A stretch of 5,771 nt of DNA from Rickettsiales bacterium (GTDB lineage Bacteria > Pseudomonadota > Alphaproteobacteria > Rs-D84 > CACZYB01), in the NCBI GenBank assembly GCA_031255155.1, contig JAIRTB010000017.1, positions 1 through 5,771 of the forward strand. The letters run 5' to 3'. Shown here in pieces: positions 1-5,771 of the stretch. A program made the position numbers and the translations under genes. Each line of letters starts with the position of its first letter. The first letter of the stretch is position 1. The notes under the pieces are model-generated. The model was not told the DNA's origin and made no database searches. It saw only the letters and a list, made by a program, of their open reading frames with translations.

Positions 1-1629
1 GCCCGCCTCTATCGGCGAGCGTTTGAGCGCTCCGGCGTATTCGCGCGCCCCGCTCCACACATATTTGAACGACCCTATGAGGAAGCCTTTCACCGTATCG
101 CCTATCTGGAACATATACCCCCCCAGAATATCGGCGTAGGTCTGGCGCATGCCCATCAGCATCAGCGAGACTATCCCCAAAGAAAACACCGGCATAAAGC
201 TTGCCGCGGCGTTTTCGAGCGAGGGCATGTCGAAGTCCACACCTATCCGCGCCATGCACGCGGCAAGCGCGTCTTTCGTCCCGCCCATGGCATAGCATTC
301 GCGCCATCTTGCCGCTATGGCGGAGGCGTTCGGATACTTGGAGCTTCCATGCATAAGAAAATCCGGAAACAGGTATGTGAACCCGTCCACGGGCGCGGGA
401 TAATACGCGTCGCCTATCGCCATGAACGACTGCACCAGAACCGCAAGAAACACCATATACACTATCATCCTCCACGCAATGCCGAACACCGCGGCGACCC
501 CCTGGCTTGAAAAGCCTCTTGTATCCTCGTATCCATAGCCCGCTATCATAAGGGGGATGAACGCGACCAGCAGGCCGAGGGTGAATATCATATCCAATAT
601 CATCAACGGGACCCAGATATACAGCGTGAAGAAAATCACCACTATGGCAAGGCCGCCCACCACATCCAATATTCCCCTCACGCCTTCGTTCTTCCACGAG
701 AAAGAGGCCATGTTCCACCCGGCCGAGATGCCTCCGTAGAACACATTGTTTATCGTCGCGGCAAGGCAGAGCAGGTCTTTCTTTAAATCGGACGAGATTA
801 TGACATCCTGCAAATTTCCGTCCTTGTCCCTTTCTTTCGCCGCGGCATCGTCGAACGACAGGCGGTCGCAGAACGACAGCAATGCCTGGCCCGCATCGCC
901 GGGGGCGCCGTCGGCTCCGTCTGGCGCGGCGGCTCCCGCCCCGGGGGACGATGCGGCTTCCGTCCCGGGCGCGGCATTGGCGGCGGCGGGGTTCCCTCCG
1001 GCGGCTCCCGCTCCGGACGCGGCATTGGCGGCGGAGGCTTTGTCGTGGGAAAGCGCTATGTGCGAGCCTATGCCGACCCCCGCCTGGACGACGGGAACGA
1101 CCGTAAATTCCACTATTTCCGTGGCGACGGAGCGCAGTTTGGCCTCGTCCATGAACCCTATGGCGCCGCCTATCACGAACAGCGTCAATATCTTTTTGAA
1201 CACTTTTTCGCCATAGGCTTTCAGGTCGCCGCCGGAGTTTTTCGTAATATCGTCGTAGGTCTGGCGCAGCAGCCACAGCGCGAACGACGCGGTCAAGAGG
1301 ATCCACACCAGATCGGCTATCATCACATAGACATTCATCGCCACTATGTTCACCATGTCGAACAGGCTTGACAGGATGGGGCACGCCTTGCACACCTGGG
1401 GGTCGAACACGCTATACCTGCCGTCGGCAAGGGGGACCGCGCCCATATCCTGGATCCACGAATCGAATGTCGAGTCAAGCCCCCATTCGCCGCTGGACGA
1501 CTTGACCGCTATTATCGACACTATGAAAAACCCCGCTCCGCCTATCAAAAGCGACACAAGCGTCGACGACAGAATCGCCGCCAGAAAACGGAACCCGCCA
1601 TAGAAATTATGCCTGACATCGCCCGCCAT
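1..1629 (-). CDS. VirB6/TrbL-like type IV secretion membrane protein (partial, first 543 aa; 3' end outside window)
   Basis: ATG at 1629 lies one base after the preceding stop, with GGGAGGG 8 bases upstream, and the frame stays open to position 1. There is no cleavable signal peptide. Residues 14-42 form an N-terminal anchor that would place the following short loop in the periplasm. CKAC lies at 80-83. Membrane segments lie near 95-121 and 143-160. A large loop (about 161-315) holds an Ala/Gly/Pro-rich stretch (198-247), C254 and C288. Further segments lie near 318-340, 343-365, 377-402 and 478-494. IPLMIAGYGYED (358-369) matches WPFMVFGYAFEG of the first complete paralogue. Between 403 and 475 lies another hydrophilic loop with C445 and C458. 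The last visible residues match the tail of the partial gene at the right edge, so only a short C-terminus is probably missing. The shared layout supports a VirB6-like inner-membrane subunit. Confidence 0.72.
   Translation of the reverse strand, partial: MAGDVRHNFYGGFRFLAAILSSTLVSLLIGGAGFFIVSIIAVKSSSGEWGLDSTFDSWIQDMGAVPLADGRYSVFDPQVCKACPILSSLFDMVNIVAMNVYVMIADLVWILLTASFALWLLRQTYDDITKNSGGDLKAYGEKVFKKILTLFVIGGAIGFMDEAKLRSVATEIVEFTVVPVVQAGVGIGSHIALSHDKASAANAASGAGAAGGNPAAANAAPGTEAASSPGAGAAAPDGADGAPGDAGQALLSFCDRLSFDDAAAKERDKDGNLQDVIISSDLKKDLLCLAATINNVFYGGISAGWNMASFSWKNEGVRGILDVVGGLAIVVIFFTLYIWVPLMILDMIFTLGLLVAFIPLMIAGYGYEDTRGFSSQGVAAVFGIAWRMIVYMVFLAVLVQSFMAIGDAYYPAPVDGFTYLFPDFLMHGSSKYPNASAIAARWRECYAMGGTKDALAACMARIGVDFDMPSLENAAASFMPVFSLGIVSLMLMGMRQTYADILGGYMFQIGDTVKGFLIGSFKYVWSGAREYAGALKRSPIEAG
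970..1034 (-). repeat. 17-bp direct repeat with 48-bp period in the Ala/Gly linker of the left-edge gene
   Basis: The sequence cgcggcattggcggcgg (plus strand) occurs at 970-986 and 1018-1034. The period is 48 bases, or 16 codons, and is in frame. The copies encode Ala-Ala-Asn-Ala-Ala segments within an Ala/Gly/Pro-rich stretch, residues 198-247. The composition resembles the repeat of the 617-residue paralogue, but the stretch lies before the first loop cysteine (C254) instead of after it. Confidence 0.8.
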
Positions 1630-1630
1630 T

Positions 1631-3748
1631 TCAGACACCCTCCCTTTCCAACGCCTTGGCCGCGGCGATTTTCGCGCTGTTCTTCAAAAATATCCTATCC
1701 CGCCCGACGCTTGCCGCATACTTGACCGAATTTCTTGCCCAGGAGACGAAGCTTTGGGCCATGGACCCGCCGAATATTCCGGAATAGCCTTCGGCCGGGA
1801 ACGCCTGCTGCACCAGCCGCATCAGCCCCGACATCAGGTGCCAGCACAACATCCACACATACACCATTTGCAGCAGGTCGTTCGAATCGAACGAAAGCAT
1901 GCTGATTATCTGGACGGCGACGGCCTGCTTGTCCCCGCTTTGCATGGCGTTCATATACGCACCCAGGTCCATGCCCGACGAGATCGAGACGAGAAGCGCT
2001 ATCGCCGCGCAGCCTATGCCAAGCGAAATTATCTGGAACACCGCGCCAAGAAATGTCCTAAGCGCCTTGCCAAGCATATTTTGCGAGCGCTTGAACGGAT
2101 AGCCGGCCAGCCAGAACGGGCTGAGCAGCAGGACAAGCGCCATCGCGAACACCGACTCTATGAAATAAAACGGAACGGCCAGATTCATATAGAAGAACAG
2201 GCACATCACCAGCACGCCCAGCAAAAACCCCGGCGCAAGGACCAAGGGCGCCATCACCAGCCCGACCGATATCAGCACCACCGCCGCAACCAGGCTTTTT
2301 TTATACACGGCAAGGAATATCAGCCCCAGCAGAAGGACATATCCCGCAATCCCCGCCCAGCCGAAGTCCCAATCGAAGTTCACGAACCTGCGCCATCCCT
2401 GGGCGGCGGCGTATCTGCCTATCGTAAAGTTCATGTTGTTGAAGTCGGCCATGCGCTCTATGGAGCAGACTATGCCCCGCTTGACCTCGCCGTCGAACAG
2501 GACCTTGTTGGAGTCTATATTCTTCAATCCCGCGTAGCGGCACTTGAACGCCCGTCCATCCACGCCCATCGTAATGGCCTCGCCGAACGAATCCATAAGC
2601 GACACAAGCGGCCGCAGCGTATAATTCAGGAAATTATCCTCGTCCTTTATCGACACGGACAGCGCGGCGGCTATGACGCACACCCACGCTATCTGCTGGA
2701 AAAAGCCCTTGACGAACCCGAACGGCTCGCCGTCGCGGACGACAGAGCCAAAGAACAAGAACAGGCTCCATATCAAAAAGCCCGCCACCATGACCCCCAG
2801 CGCATAGCGCGACAGGCTGTCCCACATTACGAACCCTATGCGCGACACGGCGTTGAACGCTATCTCGAACGCATAGCACGGCAGGCAGGCAAGCGGCCTT
2901 TTGGCCCATGAGGACGGGTCGCCAAGCGGGCACATGGTCCCGCTCCAATTCACGCCCATGCCCAAAACCTTTATCGGGCTTCCGCCCCGCACGCGGATGG
3001 GCGGCGTGCGCAGGCTTGTATCGGACATGCCGAACGCGCTTTCCACGCCTATGTCGCCCACCATTTCCCCGAACGCGTTCACCAGCGCCGAGCCCACGAC
3101 CCCCACCGGCCTCAACGCCTCGGGATACGCGTCGAACGCCTTTTGGAAAGCCGCGCCATGGCCTATCAGCTCCGAGATCCCCTCCCTTAGATGCATCACA
3201 TCGAAGATGCGGACGAACTTTTCCGCCTTGGGCACCAAATTCTCGAAGGGAAGGGCCATGCAGTTATTCTGGAATATCTTGAAATAACTCGACCAAGCCT
3301 GGAACTTTGTATTCTCGGGGGCCAAGGGCGACTTCAAGGAAACGATGTTCGCAAGGTTGATTTTATATTCGACCTTGCGGTCCCTCATCTCTTCCTGAGC
3401 GCGGCGGACAGCCTCGCGCAGCAAGGACCGGTCGCTTGTGAAAAAGCCCCTCTTCACATTACCGGCGGCGTCGCGGTCCACGAAGTATTTGTCCAGATAG
3501 GCCGCCTTTTCCGGAGTGATGGCGTTCTCGCGCAGAAGGCCGACGGGAACGAACGGATCCGGGCCATACGCCTCGCCTATCGAGTCCAAGTCCCCGCCGT
3601 AATCCCTGGCCCATCTTATCTCCCAGCAAGGCGCGTCCTTGCCCGCGGCTTCAAGCGCGGTAAGGCCATACAGCCCGGGCATGTCGCAGCCCCGGGCCGC
3701 GGCGACCCTTGGGAAAAGAATCAGCAATAGCGCCAGCAGCCTTTTCAT
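1631..3748 (-). CDS. VirB6/TrbL-like type IV secretion membrane protein with a unique periplasmic N-terminal domain (705 aa)
   Basis: A second complete member of the array. The start at 3748 is chosen because GGGAGG sits 6 bases upstream, the ATG overlaps the previous stop, and a signal peptide (MKRLLALLLILFPRVAAA) follows at once. The frame stays open upstream to 4450, but that stretch is a shadow of the preceding gene. Residues 20-287 form a charged soluble domain with C21, C41 and C163 that I do not recognise. CLPC lies at 288-291. Hydrophobic segments lie near 313-335 and 348-366. The central loop (about 367-460) holds C403 and C428. A dense membrane block spans about 463-588, with one more segment near 622-645. 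SPFWLAGYPFKR (543-554) corresponds to WPFMVFGYAFEG of the upstream paralogue, with Lys in place of Glu. A GD-x2-A pattern at 605-609 also recurs upstream (517-521). The tail is basic and Ala-rich. Its role is probably the same platform; its own N-terminal domain suggests a specialised contact (inference). Confidence 0.7.
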   Translation of the reverse strand: MKRLLALLLILFPRVAAARGCDMPGLYGLTALEAAGKDAPCWEIRWARDYGGDLDSIGEAYGPDPFVPVGLLRENAITPEKAAYLDKYFVDRDAAGNVKRGFFTSDRSLLREAVRRAQEEMRDRKVEYKINLANIVSLKSPLAPENTKFQAWSSYFKIFQNNCMALPFENLVPKAEKFVRIFDVMHLREGISELIGHGAAFQKAFDAYPEALRPVGVVGSALVNAFGEMVGDIGVESAFGMSDTSLRTPPIRVRGGSPIKVLGMGVNWSGTMCPLGDPSSWAKRPLACLPCYAFEIAFNAVSRIGFVMWDSLSRYALGVMVAGFLIWSLFLFFGSVVRDGEPFGFVKGFFQQIAWVCVIAAALSVSIKDEDNFLNYTLRPLVSLMDSFGEAITMGVDGRAFKCRYAGLKNIDSNKVLFDGEVKRGIVCSIERMADFNNMNFTIGRYAAAQGWRRFVNFDWDFGWAGIAGYVLLLGLIFLAVYKKSLVAAVVLISVGLVMAPLVLAPGFLLGVLVMCLFFYMNLAVPFYFIESVFAMALVLLLSPFWLAGYPFKRSQNMLGKALRTFLGAVFQIISLGIGCAAIALLVSISSGMDLGAYMNAMQSGDKQAVAVQIISMLSFDSNDLLQMVYVWMLCWHLMSGLMRLVQQAFPAEGYSGIFGGSMAQSFVSWARNSVKYAASVGRDRIFLKNSAKIAAAKALEREGV
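1638..1644 (-). promoter_or_regulatory. Shine-Dalgarno site of the partial left-edge gene
   Basis: GGGAGGG on the minus strand, 8 bases before the ATG at 1629, overlapping the last codons (EGV) of the 705-residue protein. It supports the start just after TGA-A. Confidence 0.8.
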
Positions 3749-5598
3749 GCGCCGCCTCCCCGCGCCGGGGCGCCCCCGTCCGGCGGGTCCTTTTTGCGGG
3801 GGGCCGGATTTTTCTCGAACCCGGCGGGCTCGCGCACTATATTCAGCGGATTCAGGAACTTGACAAGAGAGAACAGCGAAGTCCTTACCGCGTTGCCGAA
3901 AGGCTTGTCCCCGACCGAGCCGCCCGTATATTCCTTTACCCACGAGGACAGCTTGGAATATATATAGAACAGCGCGAACACTATGAACATGAACCGGGAC
4001 AGCAACAGAATATCGCCCGCGACCGTGTCGCGCAGGGCGTTTATGTCCCCAGTGCGCTCGGCCTCGGACAAAAGCGCCTCCAAAGTGCCGGAGGAGCCGA
4101 ACTGGAACGCGTCGAGCAGCACGTTCGAAAACATCGAGAACAGCGCAAGGCCTATGACCGTAAAGCCGAAATTCTTGGCCGTGTCGATGACAAGATCCAT
4201 CTTGAAGCTCATCCCCTCGAACGCATAGCCGAACACCATGAACGGCCAGAGAATCGCTATTTCCAATATCTTCAAGAACCCGTCCAGAACATGGAACGCT
4301 ATGAACATCATAATGCCGAACACCATCGCCCAGATCATTATGCCCGCAAGCGAGTGGAACATCGGCGGCCACGAAAACACATCGCCCGCAAGGACCTGGG
4401 CCAGGGCAAGGTATCTTGCGCCCGCTTTCTGCGTCGAGCTTATGAAGCACACTATCTCGCCCAAGGTTTTTTTGGAGATGAAATAGGACTCATCCGCCAA
4501 GGGATCGCTTTCATCCGCTCCGAATCCGCCGTTCGCGGCATCGGCAGGGTCCGCTCCAAAGCCCGCGGCCGCGCCTATGCCCGCGCCGAAACCCGCGGCG
4601 GCGGCATTCGCGGCGCCGTTTGCCATCGACAGAGCGGCGGCGGCATTCGCGGCGCCTTTGGCGGCCTCGCCCGACGCGCGGGCCTGGACACGGGCGCGGC
4701 GGACGATGGGAGGGATCACCTTTTCATCCTCGCGCTCCTGCCTTTGCGCCATGACCGCGTTTATGGCCGCTTCGGCGTCGCAGGAGAAATTGTCGCCCCG
4801 GCCCTCCTCGATCGCGCGCGCGACGCCCATGGACAGCTCGATCACCGGCTCGAAAGTCCATGCGAATATATAGCGCGGGGGGACAAGCGCGAGGCAACCG
4901 GCTATGGCCACGACGCGCAGCTTTTCCCCAACATCGCCGAAAAACCCCTGGAAATTGTCCCCGAACGGCCAGCCCTTGGCCCCCTCCCAAAACCTTTGCG
5001 CCACATACAGCGAGCCGAACACGGCAAGGAACCCAACTATCGTCCACCCAAGCGCCTTGAACACATAATCGAACAAGAGCGATATTTCGTCCGCAAGCAT
5101 CACCGCATACGGGCACAGGCCGCAATGCGCGTATTTTTGGACCAGCTTTGCAAAGCCGGTTTCCACGCACGCCTTGTCGTCCCACACTATATTCGCCTCG
5201 GCCCCGGAGGAAAACCTTATCGTGCGGACGGATTCCCTCGCGCCGACGCTTGCCGGGGCGGATATGGAGGCGACGGGCGCCCCGTCCGCGTTCAACAGCT
5301 CGGCGTTATACAGAACGACGGGCCGCTCCTCGCGCGGGAGGTCCGCTATGGCCTTGTAATATCCGTCGTCCAGGCTTGGCGAGCCGACGGTGCAGATCCT
5401 GCCCTTGGCGCTGGTTATCACGCCGGGGAATTTCACGGCGGACGAACCGTCGCCGGCGTCGACGGCTATGACAAAACCCGGCTTGGCCAGGCGCAGGCCG
5501 TCGGCTTTTTTCTGGAAATCGTCTTTCTGGAAATCGTCCGCCCGCGCGCAAAAGGGCGAGACGGCGGCGGCCAGCAGGACGGCAAGAAAAATCCTCAT
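3745..5598 (-). CDS. VirB6/TrbL-like type IV secretion inner-membrane protein (617 aa)
   Basis: Probably a polytopic inner-membrane channel subunit of a type IV secretion system. The start ATG at 5598 follows GGAGGG by 8 bases and overlaps the previous stop. Residues 1-20 form a signal peptide with an ARA|DD cleavage site. Residues 21-160 form a periplasmic domain that ends in CGLC (159-162). Membrane segments lie near 181-200 and 226-247. A long loop (about 248-412) holds C273 and C384 and an Ala/Gly/Asn repeat region (309-365). Further segments lie near 415-437, 440-460, 474-495 and 529-548. A WPFMVFGYAFEG motif (451-462) recurs in variant form in the two following proteins. The tail (549-617) is hydrophilic and Pro/basic/Gly-rich. 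Periplasmic N-terminus, large loop after the second segment and cytoplasmic tail match the known VirB6 topology. At 617 residues it is about twice classical VirB6 but in the range of rickettsial VirB6-like proteins. The stop overlaps the next ATG. A TraG-like conjugation protein is the main alternative. Confidence 0.72.
   Translation of the reverse strand: MRIFLAVLLAAAVSPFCARADDFQKDDFQKKADGLRLAKPGFVIAVDAGDGSSAVKFPGVITSAKGRICTVGSPSLDDGYYKAIADLPREERPVVLYNAELLNADGAPVASISAPASVGARESVRTIRFSSGAEANIVWDDKACVETGFAKLVQKYAHCGLCPYAVMLADEISLLFDYVFKALGWTIVGFLAVFGSLYVAQRFWEGAKGWPFGDNFQGFFGDVGEKLRVVAIAGCLALVPPRYIFAWTFEPVIELSMGVARAIEEGRGDNFSCDAEAAINAVMAQRQEREDEKVIPPIVRRARVQARASGEAAKGAANAAAALSMANGAANAAAAGFGAGIGAAAGFGADPADAANGGFGADESDPLADESYFISKKTLGEIVCFISSTQKAGARYLALAQVLAGDVFSWPPMFHSLAGIMIWAMVFGIMMFIAFHVLDGFLKILEIAILWPFMVFGYAFEGMSFKMDLVIDTAKNFGFTVIGLALFSMFSNVLLDAFQFGSSGTLEALLSEAERTGDINALRDTVAGDILLLSRFMFIVFALFYIYSKLSSWVKEYTGGSVGDKPFGNAVRTSLFSLVKFLNPLNIVREPAGFEKNPAPRKKDPPDGGAPARGGGA
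3755..3760 (-). promoter_or_regulatory. Shine-Dalgarno site of the 705-aa gene
   Basis: GGGAGG on the minus strand, 6 bases before the ATG at 3748, within the final codons of the preceding gene. Together with the signal peptide that follows, it decides this start over the in-frame Met codons further upstream (up to 4450). Confidence 0.82.
4595..4656 (-). repeat. 23-bp direct repeat with 39-bp period in the Ala/Gly loop of the 617-aa protein
   Basis: An identical 23-base sequence, beginning gcggcggcggcattcgc on the plus strand, occurs at 4595-4617 and 4634-4656. The period of 39 bases is 13 codons, so the repeat is in frame and yields two GAANAAAA blocks (residues 315-322 and 328-335). More degenerate GFGA units follow (about 336-362). 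It lies in the predicted large periplasmic loop between C273 and C384. Confidence 0.85.
5509..5538 (-). repeat. Perfect 15-bp tandem duplication encoding DDFQK twice
   Basis: The unit tttctggaaatcgtc (plus strand) occurs at 5509-5523 and again at 5524-5538 without a mismatch. It is in frame and encodes DDFQKDDFQK, residues 21-30, immediately after the predicted signal-peptide cleavage site of the 617-residue protein. Perfect identity suggests a recent slippage event. Confidence 0.9.
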
Positions 5599-5771
5599 TT
5601 CCTATTCCCTCCGCCCGCGATATGGGCTATGCCGCCGTGGATCTTCTGCAACCCGGACTTGGGCGATTTTTTGAGATAGCCGACAAGCTCGCGGTTGACG
5701 CCCCAGAGGTATTTCACCCCGCTTTTGCCGAAGCCGAACAGCGAATCGCCCAGGCCGGAGCGCCCCAGCCT
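5595..5771 (-). CDS. C-terminal end of a VirB6-like membrane protein (partial, 5' end outside window)
   Basis: This frame enters from the right edge and runs 58 codons to a TGA at 5597-5595, which overlaps the next gene's ATG as ATGA. The visible part has no membrane segment. It is Gly-, Ser- and Lys-rich, with a core reading LGDSLFGFGKSGVKYLWG and then RELVGYLKKSPKSG. This core aligns with only a one-residue gap to the tail of the gene at 1-1629 (IGDTVKGFLIGSFKYVWSG, then REYAGALKRSPIEAG). Shared positions include GD, GF, KY, W, RE, the basic-SP pair and the final G. That match is the reason for calling it a paralogue. The tail probably faces the cytoplasm, as VirB6 C-termini do (inference). 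After this block come about 18 residues ending in GGGNRK. The reading frame is certain, while the family call depends on the paralogue. Confidence 0.7.
   Translation of the reverse strand, partial: RLGRSGLGDSLFGFGKSGVKYLWGVNRELVGYLKKSPKSGLQKIHGGIAHIAGGGNRK
5607..5612 (-). promoter_or_regulatory. Shine-Dalgarno site of the 617-aa gene
   Basis: GGAGGG on the minus strand, 8 bases before the ATG at 5598. It lies inside the last codons of the upstream gene. It fixes the start and shows that re-initiation at the ATGA overlap has its own ribosome binding site. Confidence 0.8.

Noticed and set aside
746..1216. 156-codon plus-strand frame with Ala/Pro-rich product
   Set aside because: It is antisense to the Ala/Gly linker of the left-edge gene. 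Its composition simply mirrors the GC-rich repeat, and no ribosome site or neighbouring plus-strand gene supports it.
1754..2911. 385-codon open frame on the plus strand opposite the 705-aa gene
   Set aside because: The product is His/Arg/Gln-rich without domains, and it is a shadow of the hydrophobic protein on the other strand.
3685..3705. Possible lipoprotein signal (ARGC, Cys21) in the 705-aa protein
   Set aside because: Arg at the position two before Cys does not fit the usual lipobox, and ordinary signal-peptidase sites (VAA or AAA) are available just before it.
3767..3776. GGGGCGCCCC palindrome near the junction of the two complete genes, considered as a terminator or regulatory hairpin
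   Set aside because: It has no loop beyond the palindrome itself and no following T-run, and it lies within coding sequence just before a ribosome site. It is readily explained by Gly/Ala/Pro codons.
3749..4450. Upstream extension of the 705-aa frame to a Met codon at 4450 (939 residues)
   Set aside because: The extension overlaps the last 234 codons of the 617-aa gene in another frame and reads as Arg/Gly/Pro-rich noise. The start at 3748 has a ribosome site, a signal peptide and the ATGA overlap.
3709..5679. 656-codon open frame on the plus strand opposite the 617-aa gene
   Set aside because: It is antisense to a gene with a signal peptide, a good ribosome site and clear paralogues. Its product is rich in Arg, His, Gly and Gln with no membrane segments or recognisable domain. 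Long antisense frames are common opposite GC-rich genes.

Overview
The window is GC-rich and coding throughout. Every credible gene lies on the minus strand, so the text reads genes from the right edge (5771) to the left edge (1). Four consecutive reading frames are packed with no intergenic space: the last 58 codons of one gene (5771-5595), a complete 617-residue protein (5598-3745), a complete 705-residue protein (3748-1631), and the first 543 codons of a fourth gene (1629 to beyond position 1). Two junctions are ATGA overlaps and the third is TGA-A-ATG. Each of the three visible starts has a GGAGG-type Shine-Dalgarno sequence 6-8 bases upstream. This is the middle of a translationally coupled operon. 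No promoter, terminator, RNA gene, mobile element or CRISPR array is visible.

The proteins are large polytopic inner-membrane proteins and appear to be diverged paralogues. The three long ones share a plan: a signal peptide or N-terminal anchor, a periplasmic CxxC motif just before a first pair of membrane segments, a long periplasmic loop with two more cysteines, a second membrane block with a P-x4-GY-x-[FY] motif, and a probably cytoplasmic C-terminal tail. The partial first gene ends in a segment clearly related to the tail of the fourth protein. The topology (periplasmic N-terminus, two segments, big central periplasmic loop, several more segments, cytoplasmic C-terminus) is that described for VirB6/TrbL, the polytopic channel subunit of type IV secretion systems. 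Tandem runs of enlarged VirB6-like genes are a hallmark of the rvh type IV secretion system of Rickettsiales. My best reading is a VirB6-like array of at least four members. The family call rests on topology, motifs and context, not on a database match.

The organism cannot be named. A tandem, enlarged VirB6 set suggests a host-associated alphaproteobacterium, but the base composition is far more GC-rich than Rickettsia, so a different lineage is likely. A codon quirk stands out: despite the high GC, ATA is the commonest isoleucine codon in the stretch counted. The proteins also differ in instructive ways. The second and fourth carry Ala/Gly/Asn-rich internally repeated stretches in the large periplasmic loop, and the third carries a unique periplasmic N-terminal domain of about 265 residues. 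If they assemble together, the four would form a heteromeric inner-membrane platform with diversified periplasmic parts.
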